Assembly: GCA_023717525.1 (NCBI GenBank)
Contig: JAMQPK010000154.1
Location: forward strand, 1-49,433
Reading direction: 5' to 3'
Length of the DNA: 49,433 nucleotides
Source: Vicinamibacterales bacterium
GTDB lineage: Bacteria > Acidobacteriota > Vicinamibacteria > Vicinamibacterales > JAMQPK01
Shown: positions 7,368-16,608 of the stretch, piece by piece
How the letters are laid out: each line of letters starts with the position of its first letter
How positions within the stretch are numbered: position 1 is the first letter of the stretch
Notes under the pieces: model-generated
What the model saw: only the letters and a program-made list of their open reading frames with translations
Told to the model about the DNA's origin: nothing
Databases searched by the model: none
Program-made: the position numbers and the translations under genes

Positions 7368-8768
7368 GTGGAATTTCATCCAGGGGGAAAGATCCGCCTC
7401 GCGGCGGCAATGCTCTCCCTTGCCGGCACGGTTCCGGGCTCGGCGCAGGTCCCGCCCTCTGCGCCCCCGCTCCGTCCGCTCGCCGTGACGCAGCTCGACG
7501 AGCGTCAGCAGGCGAGCGATCTCGACAGCACGCGCCCCCTCGACATCACGCTTTCCGATCCGACGTCCATCGTCGACTTGCTGTTGATGATCGTGCGAGG
7601 TACGCGCATCAGCATCGTTCCTGATCCGGATGTGACCGGCACATTCCAGGGAGAGTTGAAGCGCGTGACGCTGCGGCAGGCACTGGAGATGATTCTGCAG
7701 CCGCGCGGCTACGACTACTCGGCGCAGGGCAATCTGGTCCGTGTCTTCAGGCGGAAACTCGAGACGCGCCGCTTCGATCTGAACTACGTCGCCACGCGCC
7801 GGTCCGGATCGCGAACGCTGTCGGCGTCGAACAGCGTGACGCCGTCACAAGGCAGCTCGGCGCAAGTCAGCAGCGTCGATGCTGGCGATATCTTCGGCGA
7901 TTTGGCGGTGGGCATGCAGACGCTGCTGTCGCCGGACGGGAAGTTCAATATAGACAAGAAGGCGGCAATGCTGCAGGCCACCGACTATCCGGACCGTCTC
8001 GATCAGGTGCAGCTGTATCTCGACGCGGTGCAGAATCGCGCGACCCGCCAGGTGCAAATCCAGGCAAAGGTGATCGAGGTCACGCTAAGCGAAGAGTTTG
8101 CGGCCGGAATCGACTGGAATTTCGTGCTGCGTCTCGCCGGCGATGCCGCATCGCTCGTCCAGGGCGTGGCGCCGGCGACGCCCGGCACGTTCACTGCTGG
8201 CTTGAGCATCAAGGACTTCACCGGCCTGCTGAACGCGCTGGCGACGCAGGGTAAGGTGAACGTGATGTCTAACCCGACGGTGAATACGCTGAACAACGAG
8301 CCGCTCATGGTGCGCGTGGGCACGCAGGACGTGTTTTTCAAGACGACCGCGCAGACAGATGCCCTGACCGGCCGCGTTCTGCAGACCTCGGTCGAGCCTC
8401 AGAGTTTTACCGAAGGTGTCGTGCTGAGCGTGACGCCGCAGATTTCCGGCGACGGCATGATCAACATGAGCATCAGCCCGAGCCTGACGGAACGTACGGG
8501 GCAGGCGACGTCGCGCTTCGGCGATACGGCGCCGATTTTGAGCGTGCGCGAGGCCGACACGCTCGTGCGGATACACGAGAACGAGACGGTCGTGATCACT
8601 GGTTTGATGGACGAGCGCGTGCATCTCGAGCAGAAGAAGGTGCCGTTCTTCGGGTACATTCCCGGCCTCGGGCGCCTTTTTCGCAGCGAGGTCAGCAGCA
8701 CACGGAAGACAGACGTGGTGATTCTACTTACCCCGACGGTGATGACGCCGGCGCGGGCGGAGCGATGA
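7368..8768 (+). CDS. Secretin of an MSHA/type IV pilus or type II secretion system (MshL/PilQ-like)
   Basis: A 466-residue outer-membrane pore protein. A signal peptide (KIRLAAAMLSLAGTVPGSAQ) is obtained if translation starts at GTG 7368; the ATG at 7410 would lose its charged end. Residues about 55-120 form an STN/secretin N0-like domain (FQGELKRVTLRQALEMIL). The C-terminal half is the secretin barrel domain: VQIQAKVIEVTLSEEFAAGI, VNVMSNPTVNTLNNEPLMVR, and near the end VPFFGYIPGLGRLFRSE, the usual gate motif. One base separates it from the ExeA-like ATPase gene. Gene order (secretin, AAA ATPase, TPR protein) matches mshL-mshM-mshN of Vibrio MSHA loci. Confidence 0.92.
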   Translation: MEFHPGGKIRLAAAMLSLAGTVPGSAQVPPSAPPLRPLAVTQLDERQQASDLDSTRPLDITLSDPTSIVDLLLMIVRGTRISIVPDPDVTGTFQGELKRVTLRQALEMILQPRGYDYSAQGNLVRVFRRKLETRRFDLNYVATRRSGSRTLSASNSVTPSQGSSAQVSSVDAGDIFGDLAVGMQTLLSPDGKFNIDKKAAMLQATDYPDRLDQVQLYLDAVQNRATRQVQIQAKVIEVTLSEEFAAGIDWNFVLRLAGDAASLVQGVAPATPGTFTAGLSIKDFTGLLNALATQGKVNVMSNPTVNTLNNEPLMVRVGTQDVFFKTTAQTDALTGRVLQTSVEPQSFTEGVVLSVTPQISGDGMINMSISPSLTERTGQATSRFGDTAPILSVREADTLVRIHENETVVITGLMDERVHLEQKKVPFFGYIPGLGRLFRSEVSSTRKTDVVILLTPTVMTPARAER

Positions 8769-8769
8769 C

Positions 8770-9669
8770 ATGTACGAAGACTATTACGGATTCACGGAAA
8801 AGCCGTTCAGCCTGACACCGGATCCGAAGTATCTGTTCAAGAGCGAGTCGCACGCCAACGCGTACGAGCTCTTGCAGTATGCCGTGAGGAGGCGCGAAGG
8901 GTTTGCCGTGGTGACGGGCGATATCGGCACCGGCAAGACGACGCTGTGCCGCGCGCTGCTCGAAGAGATCGATCGGAACACGTTCACCGCGCTCGTGCTG
9001 AACCCGTTTCTCTCTGAGGAGGATCTGCTGAAGCTGATCCTCCAGGACTTCGGCGTGGTGTCGCGCGAGGACGTCAAGCGCGGGCGCCTCGCGAACGTCA
9101 GCAAGCAGGAGCTGATCGAGACCATTTACGATTTTCTCCTCAGCCTGCTGCCGCTTCGCGCCAGCGCCGTCCTGATCATCGACGAGGCCCAGAACCTGCC
9201 GATGCCGGTCCTCGAGCAGATTCGGATCCTGTCGAATCTCGAGACCGACAAGGAAAAGCTGTTGCAGATCGTGCTGGTGGGCCAGCTGAACCTGAACCCG
9301 ATCCTGAAAGCGCCGCAGATGCGCCAGCTCGATCAGCGCGTGTCGATCCGGTATCAGCTCCGGCCCTTGAGCCGCGATGAAGTGGCGGCGTATGTGTCGC
9401 ACCGCCTGAACGTCGCGGGTGGCTCGGCGTCGGTGACGTTTCAACCGAAGGCTCTCGACCTCATCCATCGGCGCGCGTCGGGCATACCGCGCCTTGTGAA
9501 TCTTCTCTGCGATCGCTCGCTGCTGGCGGCCTACTCGACGCGCACGAACAAGGTGTCGGCTGACATGGTGTATCAGGCAGCAGAAAGCCTGGAGCTCGTC
9601 GAGACGGCGCCGTCGCGCTTCGGCTGGTTTCGGCGCCGGGCGTCGGTCGCTGTGACCGCGAAGTACTAG
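8770..9669 (+). CDS. ExeA/MshM-like AAA ATPase
   Basis: A 299-residue AAA ATPase of the general-secretion ExeA type. The N-terminal signature MYEDYYGFTEKPFSLTPDPKYL is typical. Walker A (GDIGTGKTT) is near residues 48-57 and Walker B (VLIIDEAQNLP) near 133. Later motifs include SIRYQLRPLSRDEVAAYV and GIPRLVNLLCDRSLLAAY. ExeA with GspB helps place secretins in the envelope, and MshM is the pilus counterpart. Unlike Aeromonas ExeA, no C-terminal TM or peptidoglycan-binding domain is visible, so it should be cytosolic. It lies between the secretin and GspB-TPR genes with gaps of 1 and 5 bases. Confidence 0.9.
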   Translation: MYEDYYGFTEKPFSLTPDPKYLFKSESHANAYELLQYAVRRREGFAVVTGDIGTGKTTLCRALLEEIDRNTFTALVLNPFLSEEDLLKLILQDFGVVSREDVKRGRLANVSKQELIETIYDFLLSLLPLRASAVLIIDEAQNLPMPVLEQIRILSNLETDKEKLLQIVLVGQLNLNPILKAPQMRQLDQRVSIRYQLRPLSRDEVAAYVSHRLNVAGGSASVTFQPKALDLIHRRASGIPRLVNLLCDRSLLAAYSTRTNKVSADMVYQAAESLELVETAPSRFGWFRRRASVAVTAKY

Positions 9670-9674
9670 ATTCG

Positions 9675-10760
9675 ATGAGCATCATCCTCGACGCGTTGCG
9701 CCGCGGGCGCGGCCGGCAGACGCCGAGGCCTGGCGCCAATGCCAAGACCGGCGCCAACGCCAACGCTGCGCAAACGGACGCCGTGCTGGCGACGCTTGGG
9801 TACGGCCGCTTCAGTCCAGCATCTCCCTTCAACAGGCTCAAGCGTCTTCTCGCGTACGCACTGGTCGGGGTCGTTTTTGCATTTCTGCTCTGGTGGGCGG
9901 TGATCTGGACGACGCAGTCGTATTTCACGACGGCACAGCCCGCTGTCGTTCGCACGCAAGCGCCGGCGTCTGTGCCCAGGCCAGTTCTGCGGCCTGCGCC
10001 GACAGAGACACAGCCGCCGAAGGCCGAGCCAACGCCAACGCCAACCCCGACCGAGCCGCCCGCTGTCGTCGTACCGCCACCCGCGTCGACGCCCGTGCCG
10101 GCTCCTGCGGCGACGGCATCAACGTCGGCCGCGCCGCCCGCCGCGCCATCGAGCGCGGCGCTCTCGAGCGCCGCGCGAACGAACGTCGTGTCGCAGCCAG
10201 ACGACCATTTCGCGCTGGCCGTTTACAACCAGCGCATCGGAAACTTCGAGGAAGCGCTCGTCCACTACAAGGCGGTCCTGCAGCGAGACGAATTGAACGC
10301 CGAGGCGCACAACAATCTCGGATTGCTCTACCGCGACAAGGGACTATTCGCCGACGCGGCGAAGGAACTTCAGCGCGCCATTGCCATCAACCCGCGGTAC
10401 GCAAAGGCGCACAACAATCTTGGCGTGGTGTACCTCAGCCAGCGGAAGCTGGACAGCGCCACCGCCGAGTTCCGCGAAGTCCTGGCGATGGATGCGAGAA
10501 ACATCGAGGCAATGGTGAATCTCGCAGTGGCCGAGAAAGAGGCCGGACGCCGCGACCCGGCGCGTACGGCACTGATACGAGCGCTCGAACTCGCCCCCCG
10601 GAATCCGGACGCGCACTACAACCTCGCGCTCATTGAAGACGAAGCCGGCAACACGCCCCAGGCGATCAAGCACTACAAGTCGTTTCTTCAGTACGGCACC
10701 GTCGCTCACGCCGACCTGATGACGGACGTCCGGAAGCGTGTCGACACGCTGAACCGTTAG
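9675..10760 (+). CDS. GspB-like N-terminus fused to TPR domain (MshN-like)
   Basis: A 361-residue membrane protein. The first residues [14 protein letters not shown] match the conserved N-terminal motif of GspB/ExeB partner proteins. A TM helix lies near residues 55-76 ([20 protein letters not shown]), then a Pro/Thr/Ala-rich linker of about 90 residues. Residues about 175-355 hold at least four tetratricopeptide repeats ([79 protein letters not shown]). Predicted topology is cytosolic tip, inner-membrane anchor and periplasmic TPR. It probably links the ExeA-like ATPase to the secretin. Confidence 0.85.
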   Translation: MSIILDALRRGRGRQTPRPGANAKTGANANAAQTDAVLATLGYGRFSPASPFNRLKRLLAYALVGVVFAFLLWWAVIWTTQSYFTTAQPAVVRTQAPASVPRPVLRPAPTETQPPKAEPTPTPTPTEPPAVVVPPPASTPVPAPAATASTSAAPPAAPSSAALSSAARTNVVSQPDDHFALAVYNQRIGNFEEALVHYKAVLQRDELNAEAHNNLGLLYRDKGLFADAAKELQRAIAINPRYAKAHNNLGVVYLSQRKLDSATAEFREVLAMDARNIEAMVNLAVAEKEAGRRDPARTALIRALELAPRNPDAHYNLALIEDEAGNTPQAIKHYKSFLQYGTVAHADLMTDVRKRVDTLNR

Positions 10761-10761
10761 G

Positions 10762-10806
10762 CCCGCACCTCCCGCACCTCCCGCACCTCTCGCACCTCTC
10801 GCACCC
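10762..10806 (+). repeat. 9-base tandem repeat (CCCGCACCT x3, CTCGCACCT, CTCGCACCC)
   Basis: Five head-to-tail 9-base units fill most of the gap between the GspB-TPR stop and the acs start. No inverted arm is visible. It is the only tract in the window with a clean 9-base period. It ends one base before a TACGAT box that precedes the acs ATG. Confidence 0.88.
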
Positions 10807-10807
10807 G

Positions 10808-10813
10808 TACGAT
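10808..10813 (+). promoter_or_regulatory. acs: Putative -10 box (TACGAT) of acs
   Basis: TACGAT lies twelve bases before the acs ATG at 10826. Transcription would begin about five or six bases before the start codon, and no ribosome-binding site is present. A -35 element at normal spacing would lie inside the 9-base repeat. Weak evidence on its own, but it parallels the ZIP and ino1 arrangements. Confidence 0.3.
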
Positions 10814-10825
10814 ATCCTTCCGTTC

Positions 10826-12799
10826 ATGTCGGACCCCAAGAACCCCGCTGAAATATCCGCGCTTCTGCACGAGGATCGCGTCTTTCCGCCGCCCGCCGGT
10901 TTCGTTGCCGGCGCGAGCGTTCGAGACAACAGGCCGTATGAGGAAGCCGAGGTGAACTTCGAAGGCTTCTGGGAGGGCTTTGCGTCAGAGCTCGAGTGGA
11001 GCCGCAAGTGGACGCGAGTGCTCGACTGGAGCGATCCACCGCATGCGAAGTGGTTCGTCGGCGGCCAGTTGAACGCGTCGGTGAATTGCGTCGATCGTCA
11101 CGCACGCACGGCGCGCCGCAACAAGGCCGCGATCATCTGGGAAGGCGAGCCCGGCGAGCGCCGCACCCTGACGTATTGGGATTTGTTCCGGCAGGTCAAT
11201 CAGTTTGCCAACGCCCTGAAGTCCCTCGGGGTGACGCGGGGCGACCGCGTGGCGATCTACATGCCGCTCGTACCCGAGCTGGCGATCGCCATGCTGGGAT
11301 GCGCGCGCATCGGCGCGGCGCACAGCGTTGTGTTCGGCGGGTTCAGCGCCGAATCACTGCGCGACCGAATCAACGACGCGCAGTGCAAAGTGCTCATTAC
11401 GGCGGACGGCGGCTATCGCCGTGGTTCCGTCGTCCAGCTCAAGAAAGTCGCTGACGAAGCCATCGAGGGCGCTCCGTCGATCGAGCACGTGATCGTGTTC
11501 CGCCGCCTTGCAGACTCCGGGCTCCGGGCTCCAGGCTCTGGGCCAGTCCAAAGTCACGACTGGCAGGAGCTGATGGCGAGCGCCGCGTTGCACTGCGAGC
11601 CGGAGGCAATGGACGCCGAGGATTTGCTCTACATCCTCTACACGTCAGGGACGACCGGAAAGCCGAAAGGCATCATGCATACGACCGGCGGCTATCTGAC
11701 GGGTACGTATGCGACGTCGAAATGGGTCTTCGATCTGAAAGAAGACGACGTGTATTGGTGCACCGCGGATATTGGTTGGGTAACCGGTCACAGCTACGTC
11801 GTTTACGGGCCCCTCGCCAACGGCGCCACCGTCGTGATGTACGAAGGCGCGCCGGATTGGCCCCAGAAGGATCGTTTCTGGGAAATCATCGAGCGCTACG
11901 GTGTGACGATCTTCTACACGGCGCCGACGGCCATCCGTGCCTTCATGAAGTGGGGAACGCAGTGGCCCGCTCGCCGCAACATGTCGACGTTGCGCCTGCT
12001 GGGTTCGGTCGGCGAGCCCATTAACCCGGAAGCGTGGATTTGGTATCACAAGAATATTGGTTCCGAGCGGTGTCCGATCGTCGACACGTGGTGGCAGACC
12101 GAGACGGGCATGATCATGATCACGCCGTTGCCGGGCGTGACGCCGACGAAGCCGGGCTCGGCGACGAAACCGTTTCCAGGCGTGCACGCAGAAATTCGCA
12201 TGCAGTCAGGCGAGGTTGTGAATGTCGGCGGCGGGTTGCTCGCGCTGACGCGGCCGTGGCCCGCCATGCTGCGCGGCATCTACGGCGATCCCGAACGCTT
12301 CGTGAAACAGTACTGGAGCAAGTGGGACCGCGCCATCTACTTCACTGGCGACGGCGCGAAGCGTGATGAAGACGGCTATTTCTGGGTGCTCGGCCGTGTC
12401 GACGATGTCATCAACGTGGCGGGACATCGCATCGGCACGATGGAAGTGGAAAGCGCGCTGGTCGATCATCCGAAGGTCGCTGAGGCGGCTGTCGTGGGGC
12501 GTGCGCACGAGCTGAAGGGGCAGGCGATCTCGGCATTCGTCATTCTGAAGGAAGGGAACGCGCCGAGCAGCGGGCTCGTGGCCGAGTTGAAAGAGCACGT
12601 CGTGAAGAAGATCGGCGCGATCGCGAGACCGGAGGACGTGCTGTTTGCGGCCGATCTTCCCAAGACCCGGTCGGGCAAGATCATGCGACGCTTGTTGAAG
12701 GACATCGCCGAAGGAAAAACGCTGGGCGATACGACGACGCTCGCCGATCCGTCGGTGGTGGCTAAACTGAAGGAGAAGTACGAAGAAGAAGCGGGCTAG
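10826..12799 (+). CDS. acs: Acetyl-CoA synthetase (AMP-forming)
   Basis: A 657-residue cytosolic enzyme making acetyl-CoA from acetate, ATP and CoA. The N-terminal ACAS region includes [20 protein letters not shown]. The adenylation core has [11 protein letters not shown] (about 272-282), [15 protein letters not shown], and [20 protein letters not shown]. The C-terminal lysine used in adenylation and acetylation control is in [10 protein letters not shown] (Lys about 618). Length matches the family. A surface loop near residues 230-241 is encoded by a heptamer tandem repeat, an odd insertion that keeps the frame. The gene sits inside an MSHA-like locus between the TPR and PilM genes, where a metabolic enzyme is unexpected. 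Confidence 0.96.
   Translation: MSDPKNPAEISALLHEDRVFPPPAGFVAGASVRDNRPYEEAEVNFEGFWEGFASELEWSRKWTRVLDWSDPPHAKWFVGGQLNASVNCVDRHARTARRNKAAIIWEGEPGERRTLTYWDLFRQVNQFANALKSLGVTRGDRVAIYMPLVPELAIAMLGCARIGAAHSVVFGGFSAESLRDRINDAQCKVLITADGGYRRGSVVQLKKVADEAIEGAPSIEHVIVFRRLADSGLRAPGSGPVQSHDWQELMASAALHCEPEAMDAEDLLYILYTSGTTGKPKGIMHTTGGYLTGTYATSKWVFDLKEDDVYWCTADIGWVTGHSYVVYGPLANGATVVMYEGAPDWPQKDRFWEIIERYGVTIFYTAPTAIRAFMKWGTQWPARRNMSTLRLLGSVGEPINPEAWIWYHKNIGSERCPIVDTWWQTETGMIMITPLPGVTPTKPGSATKPFPGVHAEIRMQSGEVVNVGGGLLALTRPWPAMLRGIYGDPERFVKQYWSKWDRAIYFTGDGAKRDEDGYFWVLGRVDDVINVAGHRIGTMEVESALVDHPKVAEAAVVGRAHELKGQAISAFVILKEGNAPSSGLVAELKEHVVKKIGAIARPEDVLFAADLPKTRSGKIMRRLLKDIAEGKTLGDTTTLADPSVVAKLKEKYEEEAG
11513..11547 (+). 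repeat. Heptamer tandem repeat inside the acs coding sequence
   Basis: Five 7-base units lie in the acs reading frame: GACTCCG, GGCTCCG, GGCTCCA, GGCTCTG, GGCCAGT. They encode the loop [12 protein letters not shown] before the HDWQELM segment, a stretch that varies among acetyl-CoA synthetases. The unit length equals that of the intergenic tracts. Confidence 0.8.
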
Positions 12800-12801
12800 C
12801 C

Positions 12802-14250
12802 GTGCGACGAACCGGAATCGACCTCTCGCCTTCACGCTGCATCATCGTCGATGCGGAGACATCTCGGCGCTTCCGCAAGGACGGCGAGTCGAAGCCGCTT
12901 CGCCTCCACCGGTTCGCGCGCCTCACGCACCCAGACCCCGCTGCGCTGACCGCCGAATTGCGAAGGCTGATAGAGCGCGATGGTTATCCCAGACGGGCGT
13001 GGGTGAATCTCTGGGACGTGACCAGCAGTCATCAGTACTTGCTTCTGCCGACCCAGCCACGCGCAGAACTGAAAGCGGCGGCCAGGCAATACGGCGCGGC
13101 GGCGCTCGGCCTCGATCCAGCCGATGTCGCCGTTGGCGTTTCAATCGGCGAGCCGCGCGGCGAGCCGGGGCATCAACCCAAAACCGAAGTCTCGTTCTTT
13201 TCGGCGGCTGTGCGTGACCTTCGCAGCCGGCTGCAGCCAGTCGTCGATGCCGGCTTCCACGTGGACGGTGTCACGACGCCGTGCGGTGCGCTGTGGTCGC
13301 AGGCGCGGTTGCGGCGGCCGCTGACCCCGGGCGACGTGCATGCGTTCGTCGTCCTGAACATTCACATGTCGGCTCTGGCGATTTTCGCCAACGGCTTTCT
13401 CCTCTACGCGCGAGACCTCAGCTGGGGGTATGAAGAGGAAGCTTCGGGCGCGATCGATCGCCACGCGCTTGCGGCCCGCCTTTCGGCCGAATTGCGCCGC
13501 TCCTTCCTGTACTTGAAACAGTACTGGGAACAGGATGTGTCGCAACTGGTGCTGTGCGGCGATATGCCGGAGATCCGCTCGCTGACGGCGCCGTTGATCG
13601 AACGATTGAACATCGAAGTCGAGACGCTCGACACGCTCGAAGGGATCGATACGTCTGCGCTTCCAGACCCGGTCGATCGCTTTACGGAACACGTAGCGGC
13701 GTACCGGCTCGCGGCGGCGATTGCGGTGGAGCCGACGCCGGTCAACCTTCGACTCACGGAAACGGCAAACGAGCCGGTTCATCGCGCGGGCCTGGGCGTG
13801 TTCGTCGCCGGCTCGGCTGCGGCTGTCGCACTCGCGGCGTACTTGTACGCGCAGGCAGCAATCGATCGGCAGAATGCCGAGAGTCGGGCGAGCGCTCCGG
13901 TCGTCAGCGCGACGACAATACCTGTGACCCGGCAAGACCGCGGGTCCGACACGGCCGATACGCACGGACCAAGAATGGCCCGAATGCTCGAGACGCTGTC
14001 GCAAGCTACTCCGCGGGGCGTCACATTGAGGGGCGTGAAAGCTGTTCCTGACGGAGGGATCTGGCGCGTCTCGATCGACGCCGTCGCGAAAGGACCAGAT
14101 CCCGAGCGCGCACGCGCGGCAGCCGAGACGTTTCTCGAGGGCCTTGCGAGCCCGTCGGCGTTCGGAGCGACGACTCGTCCCGCGACGCGCCGGGTGCTTT
14201 CCGAAGGCAGCACCGTCGAGCTTGCGGCGGAATACGGGGTGCGCAAGTGA
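12802..14250 (+). CDS. PilM-PilN-like fusion (MshI/GspL-like pilus assembly protein)
   Basis: A 482-residue protein. The N-terminal two-thirds look like an actin-fold PilM/GspL cytosolic domain (GIDLSPSRCIIVDAE, AWVNLWDVTSSHQYLLLP, LSAELRRSFLYLKQYW, QLVLCGDMPEIRSL). One TM helix lies near residues 330-350 (GVFVAGSAAAVALAAYLYAQ), followed by a periplasmic PilN-like part (MLETLSQATPRGVTLRGVKA, GIWRVSIDAVAKG). PilM and PilN are usually separate; GspL and MshI carry the joined form. It starts with GTG two bases after the acs stop, so it depends on read-through from acs. It overlaps the next gene by four bases. Confidence 0.75.
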   Translation: MRRTGIDLSPSRCIIVDAETSRRFRKDGESKPLRLHRFARLTHPDPAALTAELRRLIERDGYPRRAWVNLWDVTSSHQYLLLPTQPRAELKAAARQYGAAALGLDPADVAVGVSIGEPRGEPGHQPKTEVSFFSAAVRDLRSRLQPVVDAGFHVDGVTTPCGALWSQARLRRPLTPGDVHAFVVLNIHMSALAIFANGFLLYARDLSWGYEEEASGAIDRHALAARLSAELRRSFLYLKQYWEQDVSQLVLCGDMPEIRSLTAPLIERLNIEVETLDTLEGIDTSALPDPVDRFTEHVAAYRLAAAIAVEPTPVNLRLTETANEPVHRAGLGVFVAGSAAAVALAAYLYAQAAIDRQNAESRASAPVVSATTIPVTRQDRGSDTADTHGPRMARMLETLSQATPRGVTLRGVKAVPDGGIWRVSIDAVAKGPDPERARAAAETFLEGLASPSAFGATTRPATRRVLSEGSTVELAAEYGVRK

Positions 14251-14972
14251 AGAAGGCCATGCCCTTTCTGGCATTCGCTGCTCCCGTGGCGATCTTCGGG
14301 TTGCTTCATACGCTTCTTGTGCAACCCCAACGACTGGCGGCGGAAGCGGCGCGCATGCGCGTGCCGGTTGTCGAAGCGACAGCGGTTCCTCCGCCCGTGC
14401 TGCCGCCTGCCCGCGAGGTGTTCGACGGCGATTTGAAGAATCTGGTCGCGAGCCTGGCCAGGAGCCCGGCCGTTGGCGGCGTCACTAATCTCTCGATCGA
14501 GATGGTCGCGCCGGACGCGCCCGTGACCGTCATCTTCGAAGCGCAGTACGCGCAGATCGGACGTTTCTTCTGGAATCTCCCAACGCTCCCAGCGAGGGTC
14601 GCGGTCCAATCGGTCGAGCTGACGCCTGCCGTAGCGCCGAAGGTACGGGCGAAAATCGTGCTGTCGGTCTTCGGGCGAAGGACGACAACGCCAGGTTCGT
14701 CGACTGCGGTGGCTCCCGAATGGCCTCGCGATCCGTTCACGGCTCCGGCGACCCCCGTCCGAGTCGTGCACAGCACGCCGGTTCTGCCGCCCGCTCCTGT
14801 TGTGAAGAGCATTCTCTTTTCGGCATCGCGGCGCGTGGCACTCGTGGACGGGCGCATCGTCGGAGTCGGCGACCGTGTGGGGACCTTTCTCGTGGAGGAC
14901 ATTCAACCGGATAGTGTCCTGCTCGTGACCCCACAGGGCCTCAAAACTCGAATCGAGCTGCAGCGGAAGTAA
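14247..14972 (+). CDS. PilO-PilP-like fusion (pilus alignment protein with GspC/PilP-type HR domain)
   Basis: A 241-residue inner-membrane protein. It has an N-terminal TM helix ([20 protein letters not shown]), a PilO/GspM-like middle ([20 protein letters not shown]), and a C-terminal region resembling the HR domain of PilP/GspC ([40 protein letters not shown]), preceded by the usual WPRDPF. The HR domain docks on the N0 domain of the secretin, linking inner and outer membrane parts. GTG at 14247 overlaps the upstream stop (GTGA), showing translational coupling. Fusion of the two roles is inferred from domain order. Confidence 0.68.
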   Translation: MKKAMPFLAFAAPVAIFGLLHTLLVQPQRLAAEAARMRVPVVEATAVPPPVLPPAREVFDGDLKNLVASLARSPAVGGVTNLSIEMVAPDAPVTVIFEAQYAQIGRFFWNLPTLPARVAVQSVELTPAVAPKVRAKIVLSVFGRRTTTPGSSTAVAPEWPRDPFTAPATPVRVVHSTPVLPPAPVVKSILFSASRRVALVDGRIVGVGDRVGTFLVEDIQPDSVLLVTPQGLKTRIELQRK

Positions 14973-15025
14973 GATTGGAACCGCCGGGCAGCCGGTCGCG
15001 TATTTATTATCCGGAATCGTTACTC

Positions 15026-15751
15026 ATGGCCCTCATCGAAACGCACGACCTCTGGAAGACCTATCTGATGGGCGGCGAGGAGATCCACGCCCTTCGCGGC
15101 GTGTCGATCGCCATCGAGCGCGGCGAGTACGTGGCGATCATGGGGCCGTCGGGATCGGGCAAATCGACCCTGATGAACTTGATTGGCTGCCTCGACACGC
15201 CCAGCAAAGGCAGCTACCTGTTGAACAATCAGGAGGTCGCCCGGATGAACGACAACGAGTTGGCGCGCATCCGGAACGAGGAGATCGGCTTCGTCTTCCA
15301 GACGTTCAACCTGCTGCCGCGGGCGACGGCGCTCAGCAACGTCGAGTTGCCGCTGGTCTATGCGGGCGTTCCTGCGGCCGTGCGTACCGCTCGTGCGAAG
15401 GCCGCGTTGGATAAGGTCGAGCTGTCGAGTCGCATGACGCATCGCCCCAACGAACTCTCCGGAGGCCAGCGGCAGCGCGTGGCAATTGCCCGCGCGCTCG
15501 TCAACAACCCGTCGATCCTGCTCGCCGACGAGCCGACCGGAAACCTCGATTCGAAGACCGGCGCCGAGATCATGACGCTCTTCGCCCGGCTGCACGAAAC
15601 CGGAAACACGATCGTGCTCGTGACGCACGAAGCGGATGTTGCGGCCTTCGCGCACCGCACGCTGCACCTTCGAGATGGCATGGTGGAGAAGGACGTGCGC
15701 GAGCGAAGCGCCCCATCGTCGATCGTCCATCGTCCATCGTCGATCGTCTAG
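15026..15751 (+). CDS. LolD/MacB-type ABC transporter ATP-binding protein
   Basis: A 241-residue ATPase of the LolD/MacB/FtsE class. Motifs are Walker [11 protein letters not shown]-loop [20 protein letters not shown], signature [15 protein letters not shown], Walker [14 protein letters not shown] and the His switch VTHE. Proteins of this class pair with an FtsX/MacB-fold permease to extract lipoproteins or export substrates, but no such permease is encoded in the window. The C-terminal tail ([13 protein letters not shown]) and the TAG stop are encoded by a heptamer repeat tract, so the tail is probably non-functional. ATG at 15026 is chosen because the longer frame to 14975 has no family similarity. 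Confidence 0.88.
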   Translation: MALIETHDLWKTYLMGGEEIHALRGVSIAIERGEYVAIMGPSGSGKSTLMNLIGCLDTPSKGSYLLNNQEVARMNDNELARIRNEEIGFVFQTFNLLPRATALSNVELPLVYAGVPAAVRTARAKAALDKVELSSRMTHRPNELSGGQRQRVAIARALVNNPSILLADEPTGNLDSKTGAEIMTLFARLHETGNTIVLVTHEADVAAFAHRTLHLRDGMVEKDVRERSAPSSIVHRPSSIV

Positions 15752-15761
15752 TTCATCGTCT
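15715..15761. repeat. Heptamer tandem repeat at the ends of two convergent genes (ATCGTCN type)
   Basis: ATCGTCG, ATCGTCC, ATCGTCC, ATCGTCG and ATCGTCT run head to tail at 15715-15749, with one more ATCGTCT at 15755-15761. The plus-strand gene ends in this tract (TAG 15749-15751), and so does the minus-strand oppF-like gene (TAG 15762-15760). Both stop codons are made from the motif GTCTAG. The same family in reverse orientation occurs at 46287-46307. Confidence 0.9.
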
Positions 15762-16608
15762 AGACAGCCGCCAGGTGACCGGGTTCGATCTCGCGTAGCG
15801 GCGCATTCAGATCGATCCGAGCGGGATCGAGCGTAATACGCGCAGGTTTGTAGTCGGGATCAGGCTCGGGAATCGCCGACAGCAGCGCCTTGGTATAGTC
15901 GTGTTGCGGGTTGCTGAACAATCGCCGCGTGTCTCCCATCTCGACAATCTTCCCCAGATACATGACCGCGGTTCGCTGACAGATGTGCTCGACCAGTCGC
16001 AGATCGTGCGCGATGAAGAGATAGGCGAGCTTCAGCTTTTCCTGCAGTTCCATCAACAAATTCACGACCTGCGCCTGAATCGAGACGTCGAGCGCCGATA
16101 CTGGTTCGTCGGCAATCACGAGCGACGGGTTCAGCGCGATTGCGCGGGCGACGCCGATGCGCTGGCGCTGGCCGCCGCTGAATTCGTGCGGGTACCGTTC
16201 CAGCGACGCCGGATCGAGGCCGACGAGCCGGACGAGCTCGACGACCCGCTCGCGTCGTTCCTGGCGGGTGCCGATGCGGTGAATGATGAACGGCTCCTCA
16301 ATGATCTGCCGCACGCGCATGCGCGGGTTCAGGGACGAGTAAGGATCCTGAAACACTATTTGCATGTTGCGCCGGGCCTGGCGGAGCTCGCTGCCGGAGA
16401 AGCCAAGCACGTTCTGGCCTCGAAAGAGCACTTCGCCCGATGTCGGCTCGATGAGTCGAAGGATGCAACGGCCCGTCGTCGTTTTCCCGCTGCCGGATTC
16501 GCCAACCAGCCCGAACGTTTCACCTTCTTCGACGGTGAAACTGATGTCGTTTACGGCGCGCATCGCCCCGAACTGCTTCACGAGATGGCGGACGTCGAGC
16601 AGTGCCAT
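15760..16608 (-). CDS. Peptide/dipeptide ABC transporter ATPase, OppF/DppF-like
   Basis: A 282-residue ATPase: Walker [17 protein letters not shown]-loop [16 protein letters not shown], signature [16 protein letters not shown], Walker [15 protein letters not shown], His switch [14 protein letters not shown]. The C-terminal region ([18 protein letters not shown]) is the oligopeptide-type tail. It works at the inner membrane with OppD to power peptide or nickel/dipeptide uptake. ATG at 16608 overlaps the stop of the upstream oppD-like gene by one base (TGATG). An ATG at 16629 would give seven extra residues. Permease and binding-protein genes are not in the window. Confidence 0.9.
   Translation of the reverse strand: MALLDVRHLVKQFGAMRAVNDISFTVEEGETFGLVGESGSGKTTTGRCILRLIEPTSGEVLFRGQNVLGFSGSELRQARRNMQIVFQDPYSSLNPRMRVRQIIEEPFIIHRIGTRQERRERVVELVRLVGLDPASLERYPHEFSGGQRQRIGVARAIALNPSLVIADEPVSALDVSIQAQVVNLLMELQEKLKLAYLFIAHDLRLVEHICQRTAVMYLGKIVEMGDTRRLFSNPQHDYTKALLSAIPEPDPDYKPARITLDPARIDLNAPLREIEPGHLAAV

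Noticed and set aside
10826-12799. acs as a pseudogene because of the internal repeat
   Set aside because: The frame is open, all catalytic motifs before and after the repeat are intact, and total length is normal.
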